Assembly (NCBI GenBank): GCA_963781785.1
Contig: CAWAHD010000001.1
Span: 434,001-498,000 of the forward strand
Direction: 5' to 3'
Source: CAWAHD01 sp963781785
GTDB lineage: Bacteria; Planctomycetota; Planctomycetia; Isosphaerales; Isosphaeraceae
DNA: 64,000 nucleotides
Both the position numbers and the translations under genes were made by a program. Shown piece after piece: positions 45,514 to 53,886 of the stretch; the stretch's first letter is position 1; every line of letters begins with the position of its first letter. The notes under the pieces are model-generated. The model did not search any database and was not told the DNA's origin. It was given only the letters and a program-made list of their open reading frames with translations.

Positions 45514-45911
45514 CGACTCGCTTTTTTTGCGGCTTGCTTGAGCTGCGGCTTGGGCCGAGACAGACCTTGGCGCGCCAGCTCCGCCCGTAACTGGGCCCCT
45601 CTCAGCTCCAGCTCCAACCGCTCAACTTTTTGTTCCAGATTCGCGATCTGTTGTTGCTCGGGCGTTTTCTCCGCCGAGGGACGCCGGCCGGGTGATCCCG
45701 GTTCCAGGGTTTTCACCCAGCGCTCCAGGCTCTCGTGCTTGAGATCGAAGAACCAAGACTCCTCGATTCCCAGATCGGCGCACGCGTCGGCGACGTTGAT
45801 CTCCCCCGCGAGATTGGCCAGGATCACCCGCAGCCGGGCCTTGGCTACGGGTGATCCTGCCAGACGGTCGACTTGGTCAGCGATGCTCAATGGCTTTCGG
45901 CCGGCCGGCAT
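45510..45911 (-). CDS. small HTH/coiled-coil transposition protein
   Basis: 134 residues from the internal ATG 45911 (MPAGRKPLSIADQVDRLAG); an upstream start at 46013 would overlap the previous gene more. Helix-turn-helix region ANLAGEINVADACADLGIEE, then a leucine-zipper-like coiled coil (QQQIANLEQKVERLELELRG) and a basic end. The layout is that of OrfA proteins of IS3-type elements. It overlaps the DDE gene by ATGA. Confidence 0.7.
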   Translation of the reverse strand: MPAGRKPLSIADQVDRLAGSPVAKARLRVILANLAGEINVADACADLGIEESWFFDLKHESLERWVKTLEPGSPGRRPSAEKTPEQQQIANLEQKVERLELELRGAQLRAELARQGLSRPKPQLKQAAKKASR

Positions 45912-46575
45912 GGATAGACCCTCCGTGATCGCCCTGCGCTTCGGAGCGGATCGTCTCCAACGCCGCTGGTCGATTCCCATCGCCAGCGGGCCCCGCCGCA
46001 GGGGGTTTCCCAACGGGTCCTTGTACCGCAGCCGGCCCTTCCTTGCCAGGTGAATCCGCGGTTTGCAGCAACCGCGCGGCGCGGAGTGCTCGCACGCACG
46101 GTTTCCGCCGCCGCCGTTTGGTTCCGCTGGACGCTTCCTGCGTTTTGCTGGCCGCCGGCGCCAGCCCCAACGCGCGTTGAGTGGTTCGGGCTAGCGCCTG
46201 ATGGCGAGCGAGCTCACGCCGACTGACAGACAGCTCGCGCTCCAGGCGAGCCAGCCGCCGGTCGGTCGAGACGGTGCGCCCAACCGGACGGGGCTCACAC
46301 GCCCAGATCAGCCCTCGAATGGCTCGCTGCTCCAGGAGATAGTAGCGCGGCAACCGGATTCCCAGCGCCGTCGCGGCACCAGCGGGAGTCCGCACTCCGG
46401 CCAGCACTTCGAGGACCAGAGCCGCGGCGCGTCTGGCTTCAGGGCCGATGTGCGGGGCTTCGGGACAATCCGCCGTCAGTTGCCGCCGGTAGGTTCCGCG
46501 CGATCGCTGCGCCGCGGCTTCCTTTTGTCGAGGCGCCCGGCCGTGCGGCCGGGCCGAGGCAGGGTTCGCCGTCAT
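45877..46575 (-). CDS. HTH/coiled-coil accessory protein of the transposon
   Basis: 232 residues. HTH-like region with ALVLEVLAGVRTPAGAATAL, then a coiled coil (RRLARLERELSVSRRELARH) and a long Arg/Lys/Pro-rich tail. No enzymatic motif. Its ATG overlaps the stop of the first transposase. It may be a second OrfA-like or target-binding protein. Not recognised as a known family. Confidence 0.6.
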   Translation of the reverse strand: MTANPASARPHGRAPRQKEAAAQRSRGTYRRQLTADCPEAPHIGPEARRAAALVLEVLAGVRTPAGAATALGIRLPRYYLLEQRAIRGLIWACEPRPVGRTVSTDRRLARLERELSVSRRELARHQALARTTQRALGLAPAASKTQEASSGTKRRRRKPCVRALRAARLLQTADSPGKEGPAAVQGPVGKPPAAGPAGDGNRPAALETIRSEAQGDHGGSIHAGRPKAIEHR

Positions 46576-48314
46576 GGCTTGCCTCCTTCCTCGTTCGCTG
46601 TCTCGTCCGGCGTCGCCGGCGGGGACCCTTGCGGCGGCAGCTCATCGTGCGTCTGTGCCGGCACATCGCCAAGCGGTCCGGCGGCCGGAGAGCCATCTGG
46701 GCAGATGGCCTTGGGCATCGCGGCTGAGTCCGCGAAAGCGGCTGGCGGCACCAGATCCACTTCTTGCCGAACGCCCCCTTCGCGCGTCAGGAACACGCGC
46801 TCGCCTTCGGCATGCAGGCTGAAATTCTTGCCGCCCAGTTGGCCTGTCACGTAGAACGGGGGCTTGGGCAAGCCGTTGCGAGCCAGCTCCAGTGCGTTGG
46901 CGGCGACCCGATCTTTGAGGGCCAGCAGGACCTCGGGAGCCGCCCCGAAAAACCGGTCCGCCGGCACCAGGCCGTCGATCCCGCTGTGGGTGCGCTGGAA
47001 GTTATACCAGTCGATGAAGTGGCCGATCCGCGCGCGGGCGTCGGCCAGATCGAGGAACACAGCCGTCTCCACGCACTCGCGCCAGAGCGTTCCCCAGAAC
47101 CGCTCGATCTTGCCCAAGGTCTGAGGATGGCGCGGCGCGGCCACGATCTGGCGGATGCCGCGCCCTTTGAGCTCCTTCTGGAAAGCGCTCTCGCCCCGCC
47201 AGGTCACGTACTGAGCGCCATTGTCGGTGAGGATTTCCTCGGGGACTCCGTAGGCCGCGATGCCCGCACGGAGAACCTCCAGCACCAGGGCCGTCGACTG
47301 GCTGGCGTGCAGACCGAAGCTGACGATGAACCGACTGTGGTCGTCGAGGAAGGCAACCAGGTAGACCCGCCGGTTCTGCCGCTTGAGCACGAAGGTGAAC
47401 AGGTCGGTTTGCCAGAGCTGGCTGGGCCTGGCCCGCTCGAAGAAGCGGACCTTGTCGGGATGAGGTCGTGTGGGGGTTTCCTGCAACTGGTAGCCCGCCT
47501 CATGAAGCACACGGGCGACCGCTGGCGGGCTGGCCGGCAGTGCCGGGCCGCGCACCAGCATCTGGCTGATTCGCTCGCATCCCCAGTCGGGATGCGCCTG
47601 CTTGAGCAAGAGGATGGTGCGTTTGGTCAGGTCGGGCAAGCGGCTTCCTTCGCGGGCGCCTCGAGGCTGTTCGAGCAAGCCGGCCGGTCCCTGTTGGGTG
47701 AACCGCTGTTTCCAGGCATAGAGCGTATGCTTGGAGACGCCCACCAATGTTGCGAAATCCTTGGCGGGCAAGCCGCTGCGCTGCCAGCAGTCGAGGATCA
47801 TGAGTCGCTGCTGGGGATTGTACGCCGCCGGCTTCACCTCCTCGGGTCGAGCCAGCCGCCGGCCGCGTTGCGTGCGTCTTTTGCCGGTCGGCAGCCCGAG
47901 CCCTTGCCGCCTGAGCTCAGCGACCGGGTCGAACTGGGCCGGCGGGCTGTCGAATTCGTTGGTCGGAACCCCGGAGGGCTCGTCCGCCTCCACACCGAGG
48001 TCGTCCCGGGCAGGCGACTGCGGGGCGTCTCCAAACTCCGGAGCGGTCTCATCCCCACGATCGGGCAGGCCCGGCGGCTCGGGTGTACGTTCATCGGGAT
48101 GGACCGTCTCGGCAATCGAGGCGTCCGCATTCTCCGATTTCGTGTCGATTGCTTCCGGAAATGTGATGAGGTCAATCTGGGAATCGACCGCGTCCGGTTC
48201 ACCTTCCGCCGCCGGATCATTCTTTAAATCGGATGTCGGCCGGACCAATTCTTCAGGCGGCCGTTCGCCAGGCGCGCCTCGACCACTCCACCACCGATTC
48301 CACTCGTTCCACAT
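46572..48314 (-). CDS. DDE transposase 1 (IS481-like)
   Basis: About 580 residues from ATG 48314, with GAGGAG just upstream; a TTG at 48374 is less likely. Residues 1-120 are acidic and Pro-rich and look disordered. Next are an HTH (LPAKDFATLVGVSKHTLYAW), a second winged region (HPDWGCERISQMLVRG), and the rve core with Asp in SQLWQTDLFTF, Asp in EEILTDNGAQYV and Glu in GKIERFWGTLWRE. A C-terminal beta domain (VTGQLGGKNFSLHAEGERVF) is present. The gene reads intact. Confidence 0.85.
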   Translation of the reverse strand: MWNEWNRWWSGRGAPGERPPEELVRPTSDLKNDPAAEGEPDAVDSQIDLITFPEAIDTKSENADASIAETVHPDERTPEPPGLPDRGDETAPEFGDAPQSPARDDLGVEADEPSGVPTNEFDSPPAQFDPVAELRRQGLGLPTGKRRTQRGRRLARPEEVKPAAYNPQQRLMILDCWQRSGLPAKDFATLVGVSKHTLYAWKQRFTQQGPAGLLEQPRGAREGSRLPDLTKRTILLLKQAHPDWGCERISQMLVRGPALPASPPAVARVLHEAGYQLQETPTRPHPDKVRFFERARPSQLWQTDLFTFVLKRQNRRVYLVAFLDDHSRFIVSFGLHASQSTALVLEVLRAGIAAYGVPEEILTDNGAQYVTWRGESAFQKELKGRGIRQIVAAPRHPQTLGKIERFWGTLWRECVETAVFLDLADARARIGHFIDWYNFQRTHSGIDGLVPADRFFGAAPEVLLALKDRVAANALELARNGLPKPPFYVTGQLGGKNFSLHAEGERVFLTREGGVRQEVDLVPPAAFADSAAMPKAICPDGSPAAGPLGDVPAQTHDELPPQGSPPATPDETANEEGGKP

Positions 48315-48414
48315 TTGCTCCTCGCCTCTGCGGCATTGCCGCGGCTGGGAGGAGACGTCGATTGCTCCGGTCAATTCTCCAAATTACGCAGCAAGCATTT
48401 TGGTTGGGAGGACA

Positions 48415-48525
48415 ACGCGGATCCGCGGAGGGCCAGCTCTTCGTGGGCCACTGGGTCTGCCCGGCGAGGGGATGAGCCAGGAACGCTGCCACGATGATCG
48501 CCAGAGCGCAATTTCTGCCACGCAT
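48415..48525 (-). pseudogene. 5' end of an exported-protein gene cut by the transposon
   Basis: A strong GAGGAGG precedes ATG 48525. The first 37 codons give a signal peptide (CALAIIVAAFLAHPLAGQ) and the start of a mature domain (TQWPTKSWPSADPR). Right after this the proposed end of the transposon begins. The W-P-x-x-x-W-P start is seen in some exported serine hydrolases, but too little is left to assign it. Confidence 0.6.
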
Positions 48526-48556
48526 GGTACCTCCTCGCAGCAAACTGGCGCGGCGT

Positions 48557-49003
48557 GTGACCCGCACTCGGCGATCGCATCGCGCCGATCAAATCAACTC
48601 AGCGGACCGGCCGGCCGCGCTCAGCGATGATACCACGGAAGGCGAGAATCGCGCCGACCAACTCGAAATCCACATCGTTCATCCTCACGTCGCCCATCGT
48701 CCCGTCAGACCCGCGATCGATGAGGAGCGTGTCGCGAAGTTTTGCCGGCGGCACCACATCGAGCGTCTTCGCCTCTTCGGTTCGATCCTGCGCGATGACT
48801 TCCGGCCGGATAGTGACGTGGATGTGCTGGTCGAATTTCAGCCCGGGTGTACTCCCGGCTGGAATTTCTTCAGCATGCAAGACGAGTTGAGCGAGATCGT
48901 CGGCCGGCCGGTCGACCTGAACACGCCGAGTTTCCTGAGCCGCTATTTCCGAGCCGAGGTCTTGAGCAAGGCGTTACCGATCGATGAGTCTGGACGAGAT
49001 TGA
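48557..49003 (+). CDS. MNT-type nucleotidyltransferase (MntA-like antitoxin)
   Basis: The recognisable domain begins near 48719 (AIDEERVAKFCRRHHIERLR) and contains the catalytic motif LFGSILRDDFRPDSDVDVLV (GS-x-D-x-D). It ends SKALPIDESGRD. No good start codon lies close to the domain; GTG 48557 and ATG 48524 are in frame but produce unrelated leads, so the true 5' end may be lost. MntA proteins adenylylate HEPN toxins (HepT). The stop overlaps the start of a HepT-like fragment, the usual operon arrangement. Confidence 0.65.
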   Translation: MTRTRRSHRADQINSADRPAALSDDTTEGENRADQLEIHIVHPHVAHRPVRPAIDEERVAKFCRRHHIERLRLFGSILRDDFRPDSDVDVLVEFQPGCTPGWNFFSMQDELSEIVGRPVDLNTPSFLSRYFRAEVLSKALPIDESGRD

Positions 49004-49196
49004 TCGCCTCCGACACATGCGCGATGGGCCTGGACATCTTCCGGTCCGATCACTCTTTGTCCCGAATCACGCCTTTTCGGCCCGCATGGCGGTCATCCTG
49101 CTCGCGGTCGACCGGTGCGGCCACGCCGCGATCAATTTGAGGCACAAGAATCGCCTGGCTCGAAGCCCTTACACGGGACCGGATTCCTCAAGATAG
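48984..49196 (+). pseudogene. HepT-like HEPN toxin fragment
   Basis: The first 14 codons, MSLDEIDRLRHMRD, match the beginning of HepT toxins and overlap the MntA-like stop by 20 bases. Thereafter no frame shows the HEPN R-x4-6-H region or other HepT blocks, so the toxin is truncated or replaced. Only the overlap geometry and the start support the call. Confidence 0.4.
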
Positions 49197-49238
49197 AGCC
49201 TTCGCGTTTGTGGTAAGATCGATCGCGGAGGTGCAATC

Positions 49239-49925
49239 ATGGCCACAGCCGCCGAATTACGCGTACCACCCTTGGTCGCGGGCGACAAGCTGACCAGGCA
49301 GGAGTTTCTGCGCCGTTGGGAAGCCAATCCGGAAATCAAGAATGCCGAGTTGATCGGAGGAATGGTCTTCATGTCATCTCCGGTTACCGTCGAGCACGGC
49401 GAGTCGGATGGCGATGTGGGGGCGTGGCTGGGCGTCTACAAAGCGGCCACGCCAGGTACCGCCTTCGGCCACAACACGACTTCCTTCCTCCTCGATGACG
49501 CGCCCCAGCCTGATCTGTACCTGCGAATCTTGCCCGAGTTCGGCGGCAAGTCCTGGGTCGAGGACAAGTACCTGCACGGGGTACCGGAACTTCTCACCGA
49601 AGTCAGCGTGACCAGTGAGTCGTATGATCTGCATCTCAAGCTCGATCTCCACGAGGCCGACAAGATTCCGGAATACCTCGTCGTTCTGCTCTACGAACGC
49701 GACATCCGCTGGCATATCCTCGTGGACGGCCGGTACCAGCTCATGCCTGCCGATGCCGACGGTCTATGGCGGTCGCGCATTTTCCCCGGGCTCTGGCTCG
49801 ACGGCAAGGCGCTTCTTTCAGGAGACTTGGCACAGGTTCTGGCCCGGCTCGGGCAAGGGCTGCAGTCGCCGGAGCACCAGCGTTTTGTCGCTGCTCTGGC
49901 GGCCCGAAAATCAGTCCGAGAATAA
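49239..49925 (+). CDS. Uma2-family (DUF820) restriction-endonuclease-like protein
   Basis: 228 residues, intact. Start MATAAELRVPPLVAGDKLTR; the Uma2 core runs from FLRRWEANPEIKNAELIGGM through PQPDLYLRILPEFGG to GVPELLTEVSVTSESYDL, with the PD-(D/E)XK-like Asp in PDLYLR and Glu in LLTEVS. The C-terminus has EYLVVLLYERDIRWHILVDG. Uma2 proteins are very common in planctomycetes and cyanobacteria and of unknown role. Confidence 0.85.
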   Translation: MATAAELRVPPLVAGDKLTRQEFLRRWEANPEIKNAELIGGMVFMSSPVTVEHGESDGDVGAWLGVYKAATPGTAFGHNTTSFLLDDAPQPDLYLRILPEFGGKSWVEDKYLHGVPELLTEVSVTSESYDLHLKLDLHEADKIPEYLVVLLYERDIRWHILVDGRYQLMPADADGLWRSRIFPGLWLDGKALLSGDLAQVLARLGQGLQSPEHQRFVAALAARKSVRE

Positions 49926-50170
49926 GACTGGGGCGCTCGTGAAATGCAGCCTCCATCCTCGGGGTCAAATCCGGTGAACGGTTTTGAGCTCCGGGTGGTC
50001 AGGTTTGGTAAGCGTCCTGAGAGTCGCCGCGGGGTTAACGTCGCGGAACTCGTTTGGAGAGTGGATCTTTCGGATAGCAGCGATGCCACCCAAATGGCAG
50101 AGCGAAGGTGTTGCCAACGCAACAATACCAATTTACGTGACTCATTGTGCGATAATGAGATGCAAACCAG

Positions 50171-50507
50171 GGATCTAGGATTCGAACCTAGTTCCGTCGA
50201 TTCCACGAATCTTGGCTCAGTTCGTAAGGAAGTTTTCACGAGAGGGGGTCCGCCCGCCCATTCTGCACGAAATGCAGCAGCAAGCTGCACGAAAACCTCC
50301 GCTGTCGCTGGTTCCAGATCTGTGCCCGCCAGGCTCCGGACGAGATCGCGCAATGGAATCCACCCCGCTTCGTCGCTTACCTGGTCGCCCGCAGCCAACC
50401 GTCACCGTGCACCGCGTCAGCCACTCAGCAGCCAACGACGACCCGCGCTTCGGCGGAGCCACAGCCGTCGCACCGCCCGAGTCTGTAGAATAGCCTCGAG
50501 CGAGCGT
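50171..50507 (+). repeat. direct repeat, copy 1 (with tRNA-like 3' end)
   Basis: 337 bases repeated, with divergence, at 51643-51978. Both begin GGATCTAGGATTCGA and end TAGAATAGCCTCGAGCGAG-CGT. On the minus strand the first 20-odd bases form a perfect T arm, CTAGG-TTCGAAT-CCTAG, with flanking acceptor-like bases, resembling the 3' half of a tRNA gene. Confidence 0.75.
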
Positions 50508-50591
50508 CCCAAGCGAGTATGCGGAAACCGGTGGAGACGTGATGGACCACGCCACGAGCGTGTTTCAGCCGTGATTTGTCGAGAACGCCGC

Positions 50592-50789
50592 ATGAAGAAC
50601 ACAAAGCGCCGGCGAAAGAATGGACGCCCCGACAAGAAGATCCTGGCCACGATTATCGAACGCGTCGTCGAGGCCGCACGACCAGACAGGATCATCGTCT
50701 TCGGTTCGGCCGCGCGCGGCGAACGGGGGCCGAACAGCGACATTGATCTTCATCAATCTCCGTTAGGCGGCGGCGAAGGCCACGGATGA
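50592..50789 (+). pseudogene. truncated MNT nucleotidyltransferase
   Basis: ATG 50592. Basic lead, then IERVVEAARPDRIIVFGSAA and GERGPNSDIDL, the GS-x-D-x-D motif of a minimal nucleotidyltransferase. It then breaks off into HQSPLGGGEGHG. The rest of the domain and any toxin partner are missing. Lies between the two direct repeats. Confidence 0.6.
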
Positions 50790-51042
50790 TCCCTCGGCGC
50801 ACATCTGCGTCACTGGCTAGTCGGAGCACTGGTATTCTCCGTGGCACTCCGGCGTGCCAGCAACTCCTCCCGGGAAATGCACGAACGCTCGGCCTCAATC
50901 TGAGGCGGCGTTGGTGACGCTCACCCCCTGGAGAAACCCGATCCTCTCCGCCACGACATGTTGCTTCCGTTGCTCGAGCGGTTCGCCCCCGTCAGCGCCA
51001 TGTGGGCCGACGACAGGGGATCGCCTCCGACAGAACTTGTCC

Positions 51043-51174
51043 CTATTCGTCGAACGGGAAACGGCCTTCAAAACGGAGGTTTTGCCGCAAGGCATCTTCC
51101 TCGTGCAGACGACAGTATTCACAGCGACGGCCGGCCCGCTCCCGGACGAGGGACCGGAGAGCGGCGTTCATCAT
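51043..51174 (-). pseudogene. truncated HNH endonuclease
   Basis: ATG 51174 overlaps the stop of the upstream gene. The first 30 codons (NAALRSLVRERAGRRCEYCR) match the N-terminus of planctomycete HNH nucleases with the Cys-x-x-Cys zinc knuckle. The frame stops at 51043 and the His-Asn-His core is not found in any frame downstream, so it is a remnant. Confidence 0.55.
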
Positions 51175-51440
51175 TCACCTTGGGAATTGGCGAGAAGTTG
51201 GCGGGCTTTGGACTTGAGGATGGCGACCAACGTGCCGAAGCTCACGTAGTTGCCATATTCAGCCCGCTCTTCGGGGGTGAGCAAACCAAGCTCGCAACGC
51301 CCGGCCAGGTAATCCACGCGGGCTTGGAGTTTGGGATCTGCTTTCAAGGCCAAGAGCCGCCGAGCCGACTCCAGGGTCAGGCATTCCCTAAGGGGGCCAA
51401 CAAGTCGGTCGAGAGCCGGAGCAGTATTCGCCGTCTTCAT
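51171..51440 (-). CDS. small helical protein upstream of the HNH remnant
   Basis: 90 residues, mostly helical by pattern (ALDRLVGPLRECLTLESARR, then LTPEERAEYGNYVSFGTLVA). ATGA overlap with the HNH fragment indicates a two-gene unit. The pair small helical protein plus HNH nuclease looks like a toxin-antitoxin-type or selfish nuclease arrangement, but this is inference. No named family. Confidence 0.55.
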   Translation of the reverse strand: MKTANTAPALDRLVGPLRECLTLESARRLLALKADPKLQARVDYLAGRCELGLLTPEERAEYGNYVSFGTLVAILKSKARQLLANSQGE

Positions 51441-51642
51441 GCGGAAATCATATCACTTTGCTGGGTGGGAGCGAAGGGGACTTGCGGTACAGAAAACGGC
51501 AGCGCCCACCTTGCCGGCCGTCGATGGGCAGTGCGATTTGACCGCGGAGGGCACGCTTCGGAGTCTCCGGAAAACCCAAGCGAACGAAACGGCGACTTGG
51601 CGGACCAGCATAGGAAGAGTGGCTTGTCACAAGAAGAGCTGC

Positions 51643-51978
51643 GGATCTAGGATTCGAGCCTGTTTCCCTCGATTCCACGACTGTCGGCTAAGCTCGAAGA
51701 TAAGGCTTCACGAGGGTCCGCGCGCCCAATTCTTCAGTGCCTGGCGCCGCAAGCCGCAAGAAAACCTCCGCGATCGCTGGGTCCAGGTGTGTGCCCGTGC
51801 GAGGCTGCGAATCTGATCGCGCGACCGAATCCGCGCGGCATCGTCACGGACGCAGTCACCCGCAGCCAACCGTCACCGAGAACTGCACCAGCCACTCACC
51901 ACCCAGCGACGACCCGCGCTCCGGCGGAACCACAGCCGTCGCACCGCCCGAATGTGTAGAATAGCCTCGAGCGAGCGT
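51643..51978 (+). repeat. direct repeat, copy 2
   Basis: 336 bases aligned with 50171-50507. Best-conserved stretches are GGATCTAGGATTCGA, GCAGCCAACCGTCACCG, CGACGACCCGCGCT and the last 60 bases. The tRNA-like T arm of copy 1 is degraded here. The repeats are 1.47 kb apart and bracket an MNT fragment, an HNH fragment and a small gene. Confidence 0.75.
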
Positions 51979-51998
51979 ATCCGGACGCGCTTCCGCGC

Positions 51999-52493
51999 CT
52001 ATTCTAATGTCGCTGCAGACACTGGTTCTTGAAGGCGGCCGGGCAGGGTATTTCCGTTGGCCGCGTGAAGCGCCTCAGCCCGGAGGACCGCAACATTGGT
52101 CGGGTTTTCAATCGCCAGGCGGACGGACTTGTTGCGGACGCCGATCAATTTGATCGTTATCGCTTCACCGATCCTGACTATCGTGCCGTCCTCAAGATCG
52201 TGCGCTCTGTATACAAGCGGTGGCGGCGCCGGTTCGCGGCTCTCATCGCCGTCGCGGCTCGTCGGAGAATCAGACTGTTCGGTGTCGGGCTCTGGGAGCT
52301 CGGCGCGGCACAACTTCAACTTCAGGGCCTTCGCAATCTTATCAGCCGTCGCCAATGTGACGCCACGTTCCCTGGCAAGAAACCGCTGTATGATAACGGG
52401 TGCGACGCCCGCTAGTTTTCCAAGTGCATACGATGAAATATTTTTATCTGCTATTTCTTCGATAATGACGTCTGTGAGAGATTTGGTGTCCAT
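51999..52493 (-). CDS. XRE helix-turn-helix protein with CsrA-like C-terminal domain
   Basis: 164 residues from ATG 52493 (MDTKSLTDVIIEEIADKN). Residues 15-65 form an XRE HTH (YALGKLAGVAPVIIQRFLAR, GVTLATADKIAKALKLKL). A Pro/Glu/Ser-rich linker leads to a CsrA-like segment: TIVRIGEAITIKLIGVRNKS, VRLAIENPTNVAVLRAEAL. This aligns with CsrA from its G-E-x4-IG turn through VTVLGV, VRIGV, the N-A-P-like turn (ENP) and V-x-V-x-R-E, keeping the RNA-contacting Arg. The first CsrA strand (LILTRR) is replaced by LVYRAHDLED. An upstream ATG at 52601 is possible. It might bind both DNA and RNA, or use the CsrA fold for dimerisation. Confidence 0.7.
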   Translation of the reverse strand: MDTKSLTDVIIEEIADKNISSYALGKLAGVAPVIIQRFLARERGVTLATADKIAKALKLKLCRAELPEPDTEQSDSPTSRDGDESREPAPPPLVYRAHDLEDGTIVRIGEAITIKLIGVRNKSVRLAIENPTNVAVLRAEALHAANGNTLPGRLQEPVSAATLE

Positions 52494-52936
52494 ACCAAAC
52501 TCGCTTTCGGTCTCCGTCCCTGGCTTTGCGTCAGGCGGAGCGGGCCCTGGGACCAATCTTTCGGGATTGCCTATTAGACCCGAGATGCGCTCGGAACGCA
52601 ATCAGTCGGTGGCGCCGGCGAAGTGTAGAGACGCAGCTTGTACACCACCGGAGTGCCGGTGACTGGTGTGCACAAACTGGTATCGGTCTTTTTGTTCGTA
52701 GCATGAGGACGATACCGGATCAAATCCAGCTTCTGAGAGCAGCACCAGATGGGTTCGAAAAATGTTGCTCTAGACCGGATGCAGCGTTTCGTGCAAAATC
52801 CCCGGCGCAATGGGAAGCTAAGGTTCTACCAGCGCCCGCCAAGGACCAGGGTGACACCCATGCAATTCGCCGCAAGAGCCAACGCGGCATGACGTAAAGC
52901 CGATTCCGATCCAGCCGGGTAACGGAGAACCCGCCG
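52494..52936. other. intergenic
   Basis: About 440 bases between divergent genes. Short open frames only. It should contain the promoters of the XRE-CsrA gene and of the nuclease-like gene, but none stands out. Confidence 0.4.
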
Positions 52937-53575
52937 ATGACGAACGACGACTGCAAGGAAGCAATTCGAATGCTCGATTGGGAAGGCGCGCAACGCTTGT
53001 GGCGCCGAATTCGATCGGGCTCAACCGGCGAATGGCCGGTAGGCAAGGCGTACGAGTACCTCGTGCTGCGGACGTTTGAGCTCGACGGAGCCGAGGTAAC
53101 TTGGCCGTTCAGCGTTCGCTTCGAGGGAAGGGAGATCGAGCAGATCGACGGTGCCGTCCACATCAAGTGGGCATCGTTTTTGGTCGAGTCGAAAGATTAC
53201 GGCGCACGCGACGTGGCGTTCGGGCCGATCGCGAAGCTTCGAGCCCACCTCAGTCGCCGCCATCCTTCGATGTTCGGAGTTGTATTCAGCCGGCGCGGGT
53301 TTACCTGGCCTGCCAGGCTTGAACTCGGAACCTTGTCCCCGCAGAATATCCTTCTCTGGTGCGGGGACGAGTTTGAATACGCGCTCAACAAGAACCAGAT
53401 CGTCAAACTGCTTTGGCTCAAGTATCGCCGGTGCTTGGAGTGCGGTGACAACGATTTCGACGTACGGGGACACCTGGCGAAAAACCACGGCGGAGATTCT
53501 GCTGACACGAGCTCGATTAACGCGAAGACGGCAAATGGAGCGTTTCCCGCGAAACGAAGGAAATTGATTCGGTGA
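52937..53575 (+). CDS. PD-(D/E)XK nuclease-like protein with C-terminal zinc finger
   Basis: 212 residues. The core GKAYEYLVLRTFELDGAEVT, then GREIEQIDGAV and FLVESKDYG, gives the Glu, Asp and Glu-x-Lys of restriction endonuclease-like folds (Mrr/NERD type). It is followed by the helical part AFGPIAKLRAHLSRRHPSMF. Near the C-terminus CLECGDNDFDVRGHLAKNH resembles a C2H2 zinc finger. It is probably a DNA-cleaving defence or mobile-element protein. Intact, with no methylase nearby. Confidence 0.72.
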   Translation: MTNDDCKEAIRMLDWEGAQRLWRRIRSGSTGEWPVGKAYEYLVLRTFELDGAEVTWPFSVRFEGREIEQIDGAVHIKWASFLVESKDYGARDVAFGPIAKLRAHLSRRHPSMFGVVFSRRGFTWPARLELGTLSPQNILLWCGDEFEYALNKNQIVKLLWLKYRRCLECGDNDFDVRGHLAKNHGGDSADTSSINAKTANGAFPAKRRKLIR

Positions 53576-53886
53576 CGCGGTCTCGCGGAATGCATGGCGC
53601 TGCTACGCTGCGAGGTTTTTAATGGCAACCACGGAGCTGGAGTGCAGACAGGGTACGGACGTGCCGGCCGACTCCGGGATTGGTGCAGACGGCTTCAGAT
53701 GGTTGGTTGGTCTTGCATAATCACGGTGAACTCTCTGTAGAGTTCGCCTATCGACGCTGCTCGCCGCTTGATGGAAGCGCAAACGGCGTCTCCGCTGGCT
53801 GCCACGACGCGTGCTCGAGCGAGACCATCGAGCCACGGATTCGACACTCCGGCCTTCACCCAAGCGGAAGAAACAGCCGGGGCCGC
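53576..53886. other. intergenic
   Basis: About 310 bases with no supported gene. A minus-strand frame spans it and continues antisense to the next remnant; it has no recognisable features. Confidence 0.4.

Larger units (their letters stand above)
43937..48414 (-). mobile_element. four-gene transposon with two DDE transposases
   Basis: Four minus-strand genes with overlapping ends (ATGA junctions at 46572-46575 and 45510-45513, and a 35-base overlap at 45877-45911). The proposed ends are TGTGCCCCCACC (from 43937) and, inverted, TGTCCTCCCAACC (ending 48414), which agree at 12 of the first 20 positions and start with TG. The left end cuts a PAS gene, the right end an exported-protein gene, so the flanks are not two halves of one gene and no target duplication is seen. 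A deletion or rearrangement at one end is implied. Confidence 0.6.

Noticed and set aside
46764..48227. 487-residue plus-strand frame opposite transposase 1
   Set aside because: Antisense of a gene with an intact DDE triad; the plus frame has no domain and follows codon bias of the opposite strand.
50150..50260. Complete tRNA gene
   Set aside because: Only the T arm and part of the acceptor fold; no D arm or proper anticodon arm could be drawn, so it is at most a fragment.
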